A stretch of 64,000 nt of DNA from Tenodera sinensis (taxonomy: Eukaryota; Arthropoda; Insecta; Mantodea; Mantidae): contig CM060964.1 in NCBI GenBank assembly GCA_030765045.1, forward strand, positions 275,184,888-275,248,887, in the 5' to 3' direction. This document shows, in pieces, positions 1-11,876 of the stretch. How positions within the stretch are numbered: position 1 is the stretch's first letter; each line of letters starts with the position of its first letter. Made by a program: the position numbers and the translations under genes. The notes beneath the pieces were generated by a model. The model worked only from the letters and a program-made list of their open reading frames with translations. It did not search any database and was not told where the DNA came from.

Positions 1-1877
1 TTTTCAATGACTAAATGTATAAGTTCACTAATTGCAGTAGCTGTTGATCGTCCTTTCCTAAATCCATGCTGAAAATTTACAATAATATTGTTTTTGTCTA
101 AGAAATCTAATAACCGGCTTAATACAAGCCTTTCAAGGAGCTTTGCTATTCCTGATGTTAGGCTAATTGGTCTGTAGTTATTTATCTCATTGTCATCTCC
201 TTTTTTATGTAGTGGGCGTACTAAGCTCTGTTTCAGACATTCTGGAAATTTACCACATAGGATAGAGAAGTTTATTAAATGTTCAAGGGGACTGGCCAGA
301 ACATATTTACAATGTTTTAAGAGAATCACACTGATTTCATCCCATCCACTTGTGACTTTTTTTGGTAGTTAGTTATTGTATTTATAATCTCTGTTGTAGA
401 TACTGGATAAATAAAGAATGATGACTTTACAGTGTTTTTAAATGACTGTTGTGTATTCCTGCCAGCAGAATTCTCTCCTACACTAAGAAAATAATTGTTT
501 ATTAAATTACATACAAGGTTTGGTTCTTTTACAGTTACATCACCAATACCGAGTTCTAAATTTTTGTGTGCTTTTGTTTCCGATCTAGCTGCATTTACAA
601 AGCCCCATGCAGTTTTACTAATATTTCCTGATTTACTTAACTTTTCTTTATAGTCATTTGCTTTTAAGTCTTTCAAGCTTTTGAGATATTTCTTTTTTAT
701 GATATTGTACTTTGATTTATAAGTAGCACTACCACTAGATTTATACAATTTATACAAATGCTTTATTTCATTTTTTAATTTTATTATTTCTGTGGTAAGT
801 TTAACACGGCCATAACTATTCTTATATACCTTTTTGGTTTTCATAGGACAGCATGCATTTAGGTGAGTGCTAAATACATCATAAAACTGGTTCCATTTTT
901 CATCTACAGTTTTGGCATTATATACTATGTCCCAATTTTCGTCTGTTAAGGATTCTACCAAATGACCAATACATTTCGCATACAAATCACGAAAAGTTTT
1001 GATTTCATAATTGCTTTCTTTACTGTAATTTAAGCCCTTAAATTTCACATACTGAGCATAATGGTCAGAAATGTGTGTGTTTATATTGCATGCTTTTACT
1101 ACCTCAAAATTCAGATTTGTAGCAATATGATCAATAACAGATGATGATGATGAATGTGTTACCCTTGTAGGCTCATGTATCAAATCCCTTATTCCATAAG
1201 TGTTACATAAGTCGTAAAGTTTCTTATAGTCCCCTTTTGTATGGTCTAAATTTATATTGAAATCACCCATCAGGATTACCTGATTATATTTAGTGCAAAC
1301 TTGAGCTAAAAATTCTTCAAGATAATCAACAAAGCGCTCTGAAGGAGTACTTGGTGATCTGTATATCCCCAGTAATAAAATAGATTTCTGTTTTATATTT
1401 ATTTTTGCAGCTGCCACTTCAAAATGCATTTCCAACTGATATGTATTTACAACAACCTCTGATATATCTATTTCATTTGTGGCCAAGATTAAAACCCCTC
1501 CACCCTTATATATAGTTCTAGTAAAGCTACTAAAAATTTTGTAACCATACAACAGCTAGCTCTGGCTTTACTTCATTTAGCAGCTGTTCAAAAGCAGCTG
1601 TTTTGTTACTTAAGTATTGTATGTTCAAATGAAATACTTAAAGAGTGTTTGCACCATACTGATTTACAACCTTATGCATTGTTCGTTTACCATCATTGTT
1701 GCTATTAAAAAGATTAACATAGTTTCTATTCACTACATTTGTACCATGTTTAAAATTTTTTTCCCCAACTAATTTACAAGTACCTAATGACCCTATTTCC
1801 ACATAATTTATTTGTTTCTCATGATCAGTGGAGTAATTACAATTTTCATCACCTGTAACAAGTGAGACAGCATCCAC
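1..1877 (-). pseudogene. LINE ORF2: endonuclease plus reverse transcriptase start
   Basis: Translation of the minus strand gives an exonuclease/endonuclease/phosphatase-type endonuclease. Motifs seen are LNIQYLSNK near 1610, a GDFNIN motif near 1255-1270 and an SDHYAQ motif near 1055. A basic linker follows. After a one-base shift near the A7 run at 358-364, the reverse transcriptase begins with GWDEIS, then NNYRPISLTSG near 160-190 and QHGFRKGRST near 30-70. It would nick target DNA and copy the LINE RNA. Breaks are a TAA at 1638-1640, a deletion at about 1549 where residues between the first endonuclease block and the GYKI block are missing, and the shift near 360. The catalytic RT motifs lie outside the window. 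The family call is firm; the exact clade is inferred from the esterase partner. Confidence 0.82.
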
Positions 1878-1888
1878 CTCCTTACTTA

Positions 1889-2179
1889 CTAGTTTTTCTT
1901 TATCACTGAATATATTGCATTATTCAATAAGTTACCAAAGTTAAATGATCCCTTCCTGTTTAAATGCACTCCTTCCTTAGCAAAATCACTATTATATACC
2001 CAGTAATTTCTGTCAACCATTAGGCAGTTTTTCACAGCACACATCCAGTCCAGTTCTTGGTTGATTTTCATGATCCTCTTTGTGTTCACGTCACGTCTTC
2101 TAAGTACACCATTGATTATAATTTTCGTGTCAGGCACTTGAGCTCTGATGCTACTTACAAGATCAAAAGTTTCCCCCAT
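1889..2179 (-). pseudogene. LINE ORF1 C-terminal SGNH-esterase-like domain
   Basis: About 96 residues that end 12 bp before the likely start of ORF2. The stretch FAKEGVHLNRKG followed by FGNLLNNA resembles the last block of SGNH hydrolases, in which an Asp/Glu-x-x-His pair near the C terminus completes the active site. Such esterase domains are known in ORF1 of CR1-like LINEs. Only the C-terminal third of the domain is present. The first ATG overlaps the stop of the adjoining hAT fragment as TAATG. Confidence 0.6.
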
Positions 2180-2613
2180 TATAATTTTGACAATACGTTA
2201 TTGTAACAATGTCCTACATAAGTCTTGCGCAGTGTACTTTCTTCAGGCACATGTTGTCGAGTGTACTTGGCAAGAAAGTGTTTAAATGTCGGATTATTAA
2301 TTTTGAGCAAGGGAATATCAGCAGCTAAAAATGCTTGGCAAAAGTCATAGGGAAATTCAGTAACCCTATTTCCTAAACACCCTACTAGCTGCTTTTGAAC
2401 AGGTTCTTTGTTTGCGAGTTTTCTGATTAAATTATTATTAATATGTTTTGCTGTGTTTATGTGCTGAACTATTTGAAATCTTTTCTCACTCCCTACATTT
2501 TTCTTACACGCTCCACAAAACAGTACCCTATTATCTGTAGATATTAATTCATCCAAAAACTCTTTCTATAAATTAGCTAATCTAGCACTCGAAGTTGGTT
2601 TTATTTTTGGCAT
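2179..2613 (-). pseudogene. CGGBP1-like hAT transposase, N-terminal piece
   Basis: Begins at an ATG at 2613 (MPKIKPTSSARLANL), has an in-frame TAG at codon 16, and then reads on for 125 codons. A BED-like zinc finger is visible (LFCGACKKNVG, then HINTAKH), followed by the conserved block DFCQAFLAADIPLLKINNP and ESTLRKTYV. The same order occurs in the gene at 45314-46113, so these are members of one family. The reading stops exactly where the LINE begins. It would bind transposon ends in an intact element; this copy holds only the DNA-binding part. Confidence 0.75.
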
Positions 2614-2888
2614 TTGAAGAGCTTTTTAGCATTTTATACATCTAATTTAATTTGGTGGGCACCAGTTCACAACACTTACGTTTGAAAACCACGACACAAC
2701 TATTGGTGGGCAGACAAGCATTGCTATAATTGTGCTGCTCAAAACGTTGACCTGCACTTTATCTTTGTTAAATAAACCTCTCAGATAACGCACTGATTAT
2801 TCTCTACGCACATACATATAATGAAAGGATGCAAACAGGGGAATCACTACATGACTCAGCATTAGTTCTTGCCACCTCATGAGTTGCA

Positions 2889-3105
2889 TCATCATGTGCA
2901 ACACTACCAATATGAAAAATATTATATAGATGGAAAAAATAAATAATCACTATAAAAATCATTAAAATATGCAATATGGGGGCTATAATATTGAATTCAT
3001 CATGTGCAGTACCACCAATATGAAAAATACTATCCAGATGGAAAAAAATAATAAAAATCATAAAAATCATTAAAATATGCATTTTAGGGGTTATAATATT
3101 TAAAT
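2889..3105. repeat. Two-copy tandem repeat, about 108 bp unit
   Basis: The block starting at the CATCATGTGCA near 2889 recurs at about 2999, with shared internal runs such as CCAATATGAAAAATA and AAAATCATTAAAATATGCA. The copies differ by a few substitutions and a small indel. It lies in AT-rich DNA between LINEs. No function is apparent. Confidence 0.75.
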
Positions 3106-3257
3106 ATTATGCATTTATCAAAATTAAGAAAATATGCAGTTATATGCACCATAAAACCATGTCCAAAAAACTGAAAATTACATAATTCGTGCACATAATG
3201 TAAAAGCATACATTTTTATCCTCTCTGAAAAAACATGCAAATGCATGAACTTCCTAG

Positions 3258-4858
3258 CCCTACTTATTAATGTATTAGGGAAACTTTTCGAGAAATTACT
3301 GTGCAAGAGAATCAAGGAATTTAGAATGACAATACCGTGAGTGACAAGCAATTTGGATTCAGAAAAGGCAAATCCATGGAAGACACCATCATCGCAGCAC
3401 TGGATGGGGTGAAAACATCTACAAAGAAATACGTCGTCAGCATTTTCAGCAATATTTCTGGTGCTTTTGACAATCTTTGGTCACCGGCTCTCTTTGAACA
3501 ACTTAGGAGAAACAATATCCCAAAAGCCTCTATTCAATCCTTAAAGATTATTGCAAGGGTAGAACTGTACATATACGAGGCACAAATAAAATTGTTTCAA
3601 AGCATATTACCTAAGATTGTCCACAAGGCTTGATACTTAGCCCAGAGTTCTGGGATATAGGCTTAGAGCCGTTTTTACGGTTACTTGACAACAATATGGA
3701 TATCTTGGAACATATAACATATGCTGATGATCTTCTAATTTTTGTTGAAGGGTGAAGTAGAAAAGAATTAGAAATAAAAGGTAACTGCACCACACAACAG
3801 GTGCACCAGCGTTAAACTAAATTTGGCACTACAAAAGTCTACATATGTCCTCTTCAAAGGTCAACTAAACCGTGATCCCACTGTCAAAGTGGGAGCTAAT
3901 AATATCAAACTTAGCTTGGAGACAAGGTACCTTGGGATTCAGCTAGATCAAAAACAATCTTTCAATGTACACAGGGATTACATAAAGCAAAACTCTGAAA
4001 GCATAATGATGAAACTTGTCAACATAGGAAGCAGCAGGTTTAGGAAAAATATTCATGCCATTAAAATTTATCATGACAGCATTCTTGCTAGTATTGTCAG
4101 CTATGGGGCGGCAATATGGGCACACAAGGCAAAAGAAAAAACAACAGCAATTTCCCTTAGAAAAAATAAAAGTTTGTAGCTTGGCAACGAGTTTGTTTAT
4201 ATGGCTTTGAGAATGAGCTGGATATAGCTTGAAACCCCAGGGTCAGCACCAAAATAATAAGATAAGTGAAGTTTTTAGTTTCTAATTTGTTCTTACTTTA
4301 GATTCCCTTAGAAGTTCCCAGCACAAAGTCCTATTGAGATTTACAAGAGCAGCAGGCACCACACCAATGTTGGCCTTGTTAGTGGCAATGCGAATCTGGC
4401 CACTTGATTTAACTGTCAGGAAGAGAGCAGCAATATACTGGTTTAAGAGAACAGAATATAACAAAGGTAGAATCAATGATAGGTCGACAATGTTGTAATA
4501 AAAGGGAGATAAGTGAAGCTCTGCTAGCAGAATGGCAGTCATCATGGGATAAAGGAACTGTTGGCAGGAGAACACATAATATATTCCCTAATGTGAAAGA
4601 TAGATTAAAACTCAAGAGCTTGTGTCTCACACAGGGCTTGTTGCATTTCATCATGGGCCATGGACTATTCAACACATATCTGCAGAAAATAAACAGAAAA
4701 TCTACAGATATATGCAAAGATTGCAATACTGTGGGTACCCCTGAGCATGCGATATTCATATGCATTAAATATAAAGACCTGTTAGTAGAAGGGCACTCTA
4801 AGCTGGAAAGAAAACTAATTTTGCATATTTTGAGGAATCCAGGAAGGTTATCATGCTG
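3258..4858 (+). pseudogene. R1-like LINE reverse transcriptase relic
   Basis: A 5'-truncated LINE read in several frames. Blocks in order: NVLGKLFEKLLCKRIKEF (3268-3325), QFGFRKGKS and ISGAFDNLW (3349-3480), YADDLLIFVEG (about 3717-3752), a thumb region with YLGIQLD (3930-3950), and a C-terminal zinc-knuckle-like block CKDCN...TPEHAIFIC (4715-4765). The order and wording match the longer copy at 50187-52613, so both belong to one family. Stops and shifts occur near 3336, 3560, 3754 and 4178, and a segment around 4180-4475 is missing or unrecognisable. Not functional. Confidence 0.85.
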
Positions 4859-5264
4859 AAGGCAGGAATTGAGGTGAGCTGTCGTGCTAAGAAAAAATTG
4901 AGGAGTACGTACCTGAATCATGGCTGCAGCCGGAGAGGGAGCTGCTTGGTACCGGCACAGCATGGGCTGCCTGTCCTGAAACATATGTACAAAAGGGGCA
5001 GATAAATATTATGTACAGGATATCTATATATTATATACACTATGTTTATTTTTGTTATTTTATTGTTTTTATATTTTTATTATGTCATTCTTTGGGGGCG
5101 GGGATTTTATTTGCAAGTGATAAGGAGTTGCAGTGGTGGAACTTTGTCATATTTGTTCTCCTGTTGGGTGGCTGAGGGTTGTCATAAGTGGGGTTGCTCT
5201 GTGACCCATGTCCGCCCCGGCAGAGGAGATCATCCATCCGGGGATTTGAGGGCTATCTGATCAA

Positions 5265-7963
5265 TTAGGGTGGAACTAGTGCACTGAGATGTCGGGCTAC
5301 GTCTGTTGCTGTTATTACGGCATGTTTGTTTACTGGTATTGTTCTGTCAAAGAGTGATAGAGACCTCTTATGCTTATTTTCATCTGTGGTGTATTGTCCC
5401 AGTAGCCGAATTAGTGAATTGTGGTTAGTTTTGGCAGCTTCATACATATTGCAGGCTAGCTGTTTAATAAATTCCTCCACTGTGTGCATCTTTAATTCAC
5501 TATGTATCACATCCAGTGGTGCCGTTCGTGGTACCTTGGCTATGGTTCGCAGGATTTTCTTTTGCAGCATTTGCAGTTGTTATATATGGGACTTGGCGCA
5601 ATGTCCCCATGCTGGCGCTGCATATGTAAACACTGGGCGGATAAATGTTTTGTACAGGGTGAGACCTAGTTGTTTGCTGAGCTTGGAGTTCCTATTAAGG
5701 AGAGGGTAGAGCCTGCCCAGTTGGGCATTGGCCTTTTGGCGTATTAATTTCACATGTTCAGCAAATGTTAACTTGGAGTCTAGAGTGACTCCCAGATATT
5801 TGGCCTTATTGGTCCAGTTGATTGTTTCACTGTATAGTTTTAGTGGAGCGTTGTGGTTCGCGTGTTTGGGCCTTTTGAAAAATAAAAATTCCTGCATTTT
5901 TCCCGTGTTTACCTTTATATGCCATTTGTTAAACCAAGGTTCAAGTTCGTTTAATGCAGCTTATAGTCTGGTTGTTACCAATTCTGGTTTCCAGGATTGC
6001 GCTGCTATGGCCGTATCATCGGCATAGATTGAGAGTGTGGTATTGTTGGTTTTGGGAATGTCATTGATGTAAAGATTAAACAAAGTCGGCCGGATTAAAC
6101 TCCCTTGGGGTACTCCTGCCCTTAGTGGTCTAGTATCAGAGGTAGCATCTTGTATGGTTACTCAGAAAGTCCGCTTTGTTAAATAGTGCGCTAGTAATTT
6201 AATCATTCTGTCGTTGAAGTTTAGCTCCTTGAGCTTATATATAAGTCCTGGGTGATGCACTGTATCAAAAGCCCGCTGTATATCCAAAAATATGATTCCT
6301 GTTGACTGATTTTGGTTGAATCCCTGAGTAATGTACTCTACTTTTCGTGTTATCTGTAGCGTGCTAGAATGGTGAGCCCAAAAGCCGAATCGTTTGTGGA
6401 TTATTATGTCGTGTCTCTTAATGTGTGCGATAATTCTCTTTAGTATTACTTTCTCTGCTACCTTGCTGATGGTCTTAAGTAGGCTTATGGGCCTGTAGTT
6501 GGCAGGATTTGTTTCGTCTTTACCGGGTTTTGGAAACATTAATACGTCCGCTGTTTTCCAAGCCTTACTCTAGGCAATAGTTGCAAATGTTGCTTAGGTG
6601 CTCTAGAGCCGCTGCGGTTAGGTGTTTAAGTACCAAATTTGGTATTTTGTCAGTTCCTGGGGCTTTGGCATCCTGCAGGTGTTTGATTATCCAGAGGAGC
6701 TCGCCTTTATTGCTTAATTTGTTTTGCTTGTGCACTGGTTGCATCAGCACATTACGCATGTTGTTTTCAAGTTGGGTATTGTGAGCTGGGTCAACTGGCA
6801 TCTGATTAGGTGTGCAGGCTTTAGCTAAAGTTTCAGCCAGTGTATTGGCTTTATCTCTGTCTTCCTCTGCATGTGTACTGTCCGTCCTTTTGAGGGGTGG
6901 GATGTTTAAGGGCTCTTTAATTAATCTTTTAGTTAACTGCCATACTGCGTCTCCGTCTGGTCGGAGTTGCGCTAGGGTATGTTCCCATTGGTGCTGTGCT
7001 ATTTGTGAGAGTCTTGTTTTGACCTGACTGTTTAGTATGGCTGTGTTTACTTTATGAACCAAATTTCTTGTGCGTTGCCACTTGTGCCTTTCATGGTCCT
7101 TATCCCTCATTAGGGCTAGTAGGTCCAGTGGGTAGGTAATTTCGTGTTTGGGTGGGAGTTTCACTGGGACAGCAGCTGTTATCGCCCCTTCTAAATTAAG
7201 TGCGGCCTGATCTGCTTCTTCGTGTGTTTAAGGGGGGACGGGTTGTTGGGGCTTAAAGTTTGGTGTTCCACAAATATTACAACAGACAGCTAAGTGGTCT
7301 GAGGCTAGGGCGTCTAAGGCTTGTATTTTGTATCTAAATGTGGTGTTTTTCATGATAGTGATGTCTGGAGTATGTGGTGAATGCTTGCGATTAGTTGGGA
7401 TGTATGTGGGTGTGTTTAGGTATGCAATGAAGTAGTCGCTGTTTATGTTGTTCATGTGTTTGTACAAGGTGTTCCCCGCTGTGTTGCTTATGGTGTTTCC
7501 CCATGACTGATGTATTGCATTGAAGTCCCCAGCAGCTAGTAGGATATCATCTAGATTGGTTAGAGTGTCCATATCTCTGTTGTCAAGTTGGTTGGGAGGG
7601 ATGTAAATGCTTGCTATTGTTACTGATTGATTGGATATACTGAGTGTTATTGCTGTTGCTTCCATGGTATGATGCTGGGGGATGTGCTTTTGGGAGTGTT
7701 GAATGTCCCTTTGGATTGCAATGGCCGTGCCTCCACCAGCCTGCCCCTCTGGTTGGTCTGTTCTATAAATTTTGTATCCCGGTATAGAGAATCTTGCTTT
7801 GGGTGTTAGGAAGGTTTCATTTAATAATGCTATGGTAATGTTGTTTGTGTACAAAGTAGTGTTTAAGCTCTTGTGCCCTAGCTCGTACACCTCTGGTGTT
7901 CCAGTACAGTATTTTATGTTTATGTGGGTTTTTAGTGTAGTGGTGTGTATTTATGGTCGCCAT
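5265..7963 (-). pseudogene. Jockey LINE ORF2 (endonuclease-reverse transcriptase)
   Basis: The ATG at 7963 opens MATINTHHYT, and the endonuclease begins at KILYWNTRGV near 7910. After a frameshift the endonuclease continues at 7890-7228 with GGGTAIAI, GDFNAIHQSWG and ASDHLAV. The linker and RT start lie at 7164-6565 (ending in KAPGTDKIPN), followed by FPKPGKDETNPANYRPISL (6539-6480), FLDIQRAFDTVHH (near 6270) and YADDTAIAA (near 6030). The thumb with YLGVTLDSKLTF and TYAAPAWG spans 5897-5590, and a C-terminal tail reaches 5265. Catalytic RT residues look intact, but breaks near 7890, 7220, 6550, 6160, 5960 and 5575 kill it. Confidence 0.85.
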
Positions 7964-8006
7964 TTTTGTTGCTGTTTGGGTGTGCATGTTGTTGGGACTG
8001 GGTTAT

Positions 8007-9528
8007 TTAGGCGCCTAAGTCTTTGCGCATCTGGGCCGCTAGCCTACCCATCGTGGCTATGAACTTTCCCGCGTTTGCCGCGGGATCTCCCAGAGTCTCC
8101 GCATTAAAGAAAAGAGCTGTGAAGGCATCTAGGAGCCCTTCGAGCCCCGCATGGTATCACCATCGCCCAAACGTAAGATGTAGAACATAGTGTCGCTACA
8201 GAAGTTCAGGCGAGGCTCACCATCCCTCCCACTGCAGAAATGCTCCGAGTATGCCCGTCTAGCAACTGCTGCTTTAGGGGCTGGAGCCTCTGCTTGGGTG
8301 GCGGTTGAGGTGCTAGGTTGCTCCATTAAAGGCTCACTAAGGGTTGGTCTCTGGGTTTGTGTGGTATTTCTTGTTTGGAACGGCCGGGCTGCTGCAAACC
8401 GCTGCCTTTGCGGCAATGGGGCGTGCGAGTGTATGTTTGCGTTCGCGATTCTTGGGTCCCTGTGGCCTGCATTGGGGTGATGTGGCTGTGGTACAGTCAC
8501 CAGAGCATATGTGCCGTAGTCGGGTGTGGGAGTCGGCCACACATTTTGGCGCGGCTTGTAGGGACGCGGTTTTGAGGGTGCATCAGTTTCTTAAAGACTG
8601 CGCATCCCCTCCACCTGGCTCCATGATCATTTGAGTTACAGAGAGCACGCTTGCGTGTCTCGCTGGTACACACTCGCACGTGATGCGGCTTAGCACACCG
8701 GGCTCAGACTTGTGGTGTCTCACAGTTCTTCGTCAAGTGACGAAACCTGAGATACCTGCCACACTGCAGAGGGCCACTGGGGGACACATAGTCCTCCACC
8801 CTTAACTGGCAGTGGGCCAACTATGTGAGCGCCTTTAATGCTATTGAAGACAGTTCATTTGGCATTTCTATTAAAAAGATTGGGACGGGAGCCCTTATGC
8901 GCCTTGAGTATAGCTGCGTCACCTTGGCAATATCAAGCTTTAGTGACAACAGTTCCTGTTGCACTTCTAAGGAGGTCATGGTACTATACAGCCTTATACA
9001 ACTTTGTACTCCGCTCTTCAGGCTGAGCCGTCAGATGGAACGGTATTCTATTGCTCCGGCAGTGGTGGACAAAGTTTTGTAATCATTGAGCGTCTTAAAT
9101 TGGAAACCGTGGTAACCATTTCTGTATTGGGAGAGGTCTTGTTTAGGGTGGTATAATCTGTCCAATTCGGTGGTGAGGGCTGCCAGGCTCTTGGTGCAGT
9201 AATCCGCAACGAAAACTTTTGCAAGGTTTTGCCTTTCTTAGCTTAAGAAGTCCGCTGCAGGATTAACTGGTTGTTCCTAGGGCTCAGGCGGCGCAGCGGC
9301 GGGAGGGCGGCCTTGGCCCCCTTCCGAAGCCTGGCTATCGTGGCTCAGGTTCAGTTCCTCAGCCAGATCCACCCTCTCGGGCTGCTCCGCCTCGGCCTGA
9401 GTTGGTTTTTCTGGGGGTTGCTCAGGTTCCGGCTGAGGCAATTCTGCCTTTCTCTTTTTTAAATTGCGCTTTTGGGCTCTGCTATCTGGAGGTTCAGTTG
9501 GGGGCGGGGGGAGGTGAATGGCTTCCAT
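8007..9528 (-). pseudogene. Jockey LINE ORF1 (gag-like, CCHC zinc knuckles)
   Basis: Starts at the ATG at 9528 (MEAIHLPPPPTEPPDS), with a Pro/Glu-rich, Lys/Arg-rich N-terminal region to about 9277. A middle domain (9200-8840) is readable only across shifts. Clustered zinc knuckles follow at about 8780-8640 (LRFRHLTKNC, ARCAKPHHVRVC, ALCNSNDHGARWRGC). A Pro/Gln-rich tail follows. The last residues AQMRKDLGA precede a TAA at 8007-8009, 44 bp before the ORF2 ATG. ORF1 proteins package LINE RNA. At least three frame changes are needed, so this is a pseudogene. One knuckle Cys appears as Tyr. Confidence 0.75.
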
Positions 9529-10030
9529 TCCTCGTCGTCGGCATTGTGCTAGTTAAGAGAGCTTGGATACCTAAAATCCGCCAGCAGACCACGTTAAGGT
9601 TGTAGACAATTTGCTCTTTGTTTTTAGGTGGTCTGGATGACGGCACCTAACAGGGTTATTAAGTCTAGCGGGGTGAGAAGAGGGGGGCCTAACTTATAAT
9701 CTAATAGAAAAAAGATGAAAAAACCGGAGTGATAGAGAAAGACTCAGACAGTTGGCGCCGATAGGTACAGACAGCAGAGGGCCGGAGCACTAAGTGCCGC
9801 CTTTGAACCGCTACCTAAAAGGTTGCGTTGGCTTAAGTCTTGCTGTCCTACCAATCTGCTGGTAAGTTGCTGGAGCGAAGTTCTTCTTCCACTGGAAGTA
9901 CCAAGTCGGGCCTGGCTCGTCGACCGGTGGCTGCGCGGGTCTCCTGGGGTCTCGGCGAAACTGGTTCTTGCCGCTAGCGCTCCTCGCAGGTCCTCTCTCT
10001 TCCGCGACTACCAAGATGCAACGCAATAGA

Positions 10031-10493
10031 AGATCAACAACCTAGCCGAAGATCGGCAAAACTCTCAAGAACACCAACAGAGCCACATTTTGACCTAACA
10101 AGATGAAGCAACAAGATGAAGCAATGCACATTCGACCACTAACCTGAGCAATTTTGGAAATCAAAAGGAAGACATATGGGTCAAGCGAAGGAGATTCAGA
10201 CCACCTAAGAACTCAAATGAATCCTGGATAGAATAACAGGAGAATTAAAGACCAGACATGATCAACTACAAGAACCTGGATAAAATAATTCCAGTCAGAA
10301 TTGATAAAAATAAATCTTTACTTATCATTTTACAGTGGCATGTTTTTAAACCTATGTGCTTAGTTGTTAAGCTTTATCTGCAAAATTGTTGAAAGATATG
10401 TTAATGTATTTTGTAACAAATTAATAAAAAAGCACATACGTGACTCTGGCTTAGCTTCCAGGTAGCAGAGTGATGGACTGCAGAGCTTATTAT
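10031..10493. other. No gene recognised
   Basis: AT-rich DNA between the Jockey element and the microsatellite. It contains a short imperfect direct repeat (CAAGATGAAGCA, twice near 10100). No coding or RNA feature could be supported. Confidence 0.5.
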
Positions 10494-10948
10494 GTCGTCT
10501 TCTTCTTCTTCTTCTTCTTCTTCTTCTTCTTCTTCTTCTTCTTCTTCTTCTTCTTCTTCTTCTTCTTCTTCTTCTTCTTCTTCTTCTTCTTCTTCTTCTT
10601 CTTCTTCTTCTTCTTCTTCTTCTTCTTCTTCTTCTTCTTCTTCTTCTTCTTCTTCTTCTTCTTCTTCTTCTTCTTCTTCTTCTTCTTCTTCTTCTTCTTC
10701 TTCTTCTTCTTCTTCTTCTTCTTCTTCTTCTTCTTCTTCTTCTTCTTCTTCTTCTTCTTCTTCTTCTTCTTCTTCTTCTTCTTCTTCTTCTTCTTCTTCT
10801 TCTTCTTCTTCTTCTTCTTCTTCTTCTTCTTCTTCTTCTTCTTCTTCTTCTTCTTCTTCTTCTTCTTCTTCTTCTTCTTCTTCTTCTTCTTCTTCTTCTT
10901 CTTCTTCTTCCTCTTCCTCTTCTTCTTCTTCTTCTTCTTCTTCTTATG

Positions 10949-11022
<74 letters not shown>

Positions 11023-11056
11023 CATCATCATCATCATCAACCTCATCATCATTATT
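10494..11056. repeat. Compound microsatellite (TTC)n-(TTA)n-(TCA)n
   Basis: About 450 bp of almost pure TTC/GAA triplets (10494-10945), broken only by a few CTC/CCT units near 10910-10917. It passes directly into about 75 bp of TTA and then about 25 bp of TCA. Long frames here (poly-Ser, -Phe, -Lys, -Arg, -Asn) are products of the repeat and are not genes. GAA/TTC tracts of this length can form triplex DNA. Confidence 0.97.
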
Positions 11057-11876
11057 ATTTATAATGGTTGTTAAGTTCATGCCTTAAATTCTCCTCTTTG
11101 CTCCATTATTTATGTTATGACATTGACCACAAAAGTAAAGACAAAGAGTTTAGAGCAGTAGCGGCTGGTGCCTAAACTAACAGGCAGTTCACTACTTAGT
11201 GCATTATGCAATTTTCCTTTCTAAATAGTTAATTTTGCTAAATTACATAAAGTATTTCGGTAGCTCTAAAATTACCTTAAAATGAACCTGATTGTCTTGA
11301 ATCTCCTAAAGAAATATATCTGTAGAGAAACTCCATCTTCCTTTCCGTTTAATGGTGAATCTGTCTATGGCTCTCTCGCTAAAGTTTGGAAGCCCGTGGA
11401 TCATTTCCTTTCCAATAGACAGCATGGTAAGAGCAGACAGCCTTTCTTCATCCATGGTGCTTCTAAGAAATGATTTTTGATCTGTGACAAAGTGGAGAAA
11501 CACCTCTCTGCTTCACACATTGTCACTGGAATAACAGCTACTAAATTCAACAATTTCATAACATCACCAAAGGATTCTTCAAGGTTATTTTCAATTAAAA
11601 ACTTTAGAAGAGCTATTGTGCTTCTCATTTCTTTAAAATCATTTCGGGAATAAATGATCATAGTTCTACTTTCAACTTGGCTTTATTTAAAAACGGATAG
11701 GACTGCACAACAGCAGAAACAATTTTTTTCAGGAAACTTATTCTTGACTGAAGGAAAGAAGTGCTGATCAAATAGATTAGAGGCCAATAAATAACTGGAG
11801 GATTAAAACCTCTGTTCGCTCTGCTGAATTATTATGTCACTTACTTTCTTTGCTACCACATTCCTCACATCTTCCT

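Larger units (their letters stand above)
1..2179 (-). mobile_element. CR1-like non-LTR retrotransposon (LINE), partial
   Basis: On the minus strand the order is an SGNH-esterase-like ORF1 end (2179-1889), the start of ORF2 (about 1877), an APE-type endonuclease (1640-about 620) and the first part of a reverse transcriptase that runs off the left edge of the window. An esterase domain in ORF1 is known from CR1-group LINEs, which supports that assignment. The copy is dead: there is an in-frame stop near 1638, a deletion with frame loss near 1549 and a one-base shift near 358-372. The 5' side stops abruptly at 2179 against a hAT fragment. The 3' end is outside the window. Confidence 0.8.
5042..10030 (-). 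mobile_element. Jockey-clade LINE, near full length, degenerate
   Basis: Read on the minus strand: a GC-rich 5' leader (10030-9529), ORF1 (9528-8007), ORF2 (7963-about 5265), a 3' UTR and an A-rich end at 5085-5042 containing AATAAA-type motifs. GC content is clearly higher than in the flanks and drops at both proposed ends. The element is about 5 kb, the usual size for Jockey elements. Several frameshifts break both ORFs. I could not identify a convincing target-site duplication. Confidence 0.82.

Noticed and set aside
4900..5025. Weak similarity on the minus strand to the RT thumb of the Jockey element (ILYIIFICPFCTYV)
   Set aside because: Too short and diverged to separate from chance; could be an older Jockey fragment beside the main copy.
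8190..8634. Several overlapping plus-strand frames in GC-rich DNA
   Set aside because: Antisense of the Jockey ORF1, whose zinc knuckles identify the coding strand.
10360..11080. Frames of 160-230 codons of poly-Ser, -Phe, -Lys, -Arg, -Asn
   Set aside because: They are translations of the TTC/TTA microsatellite in different frames, not genes.
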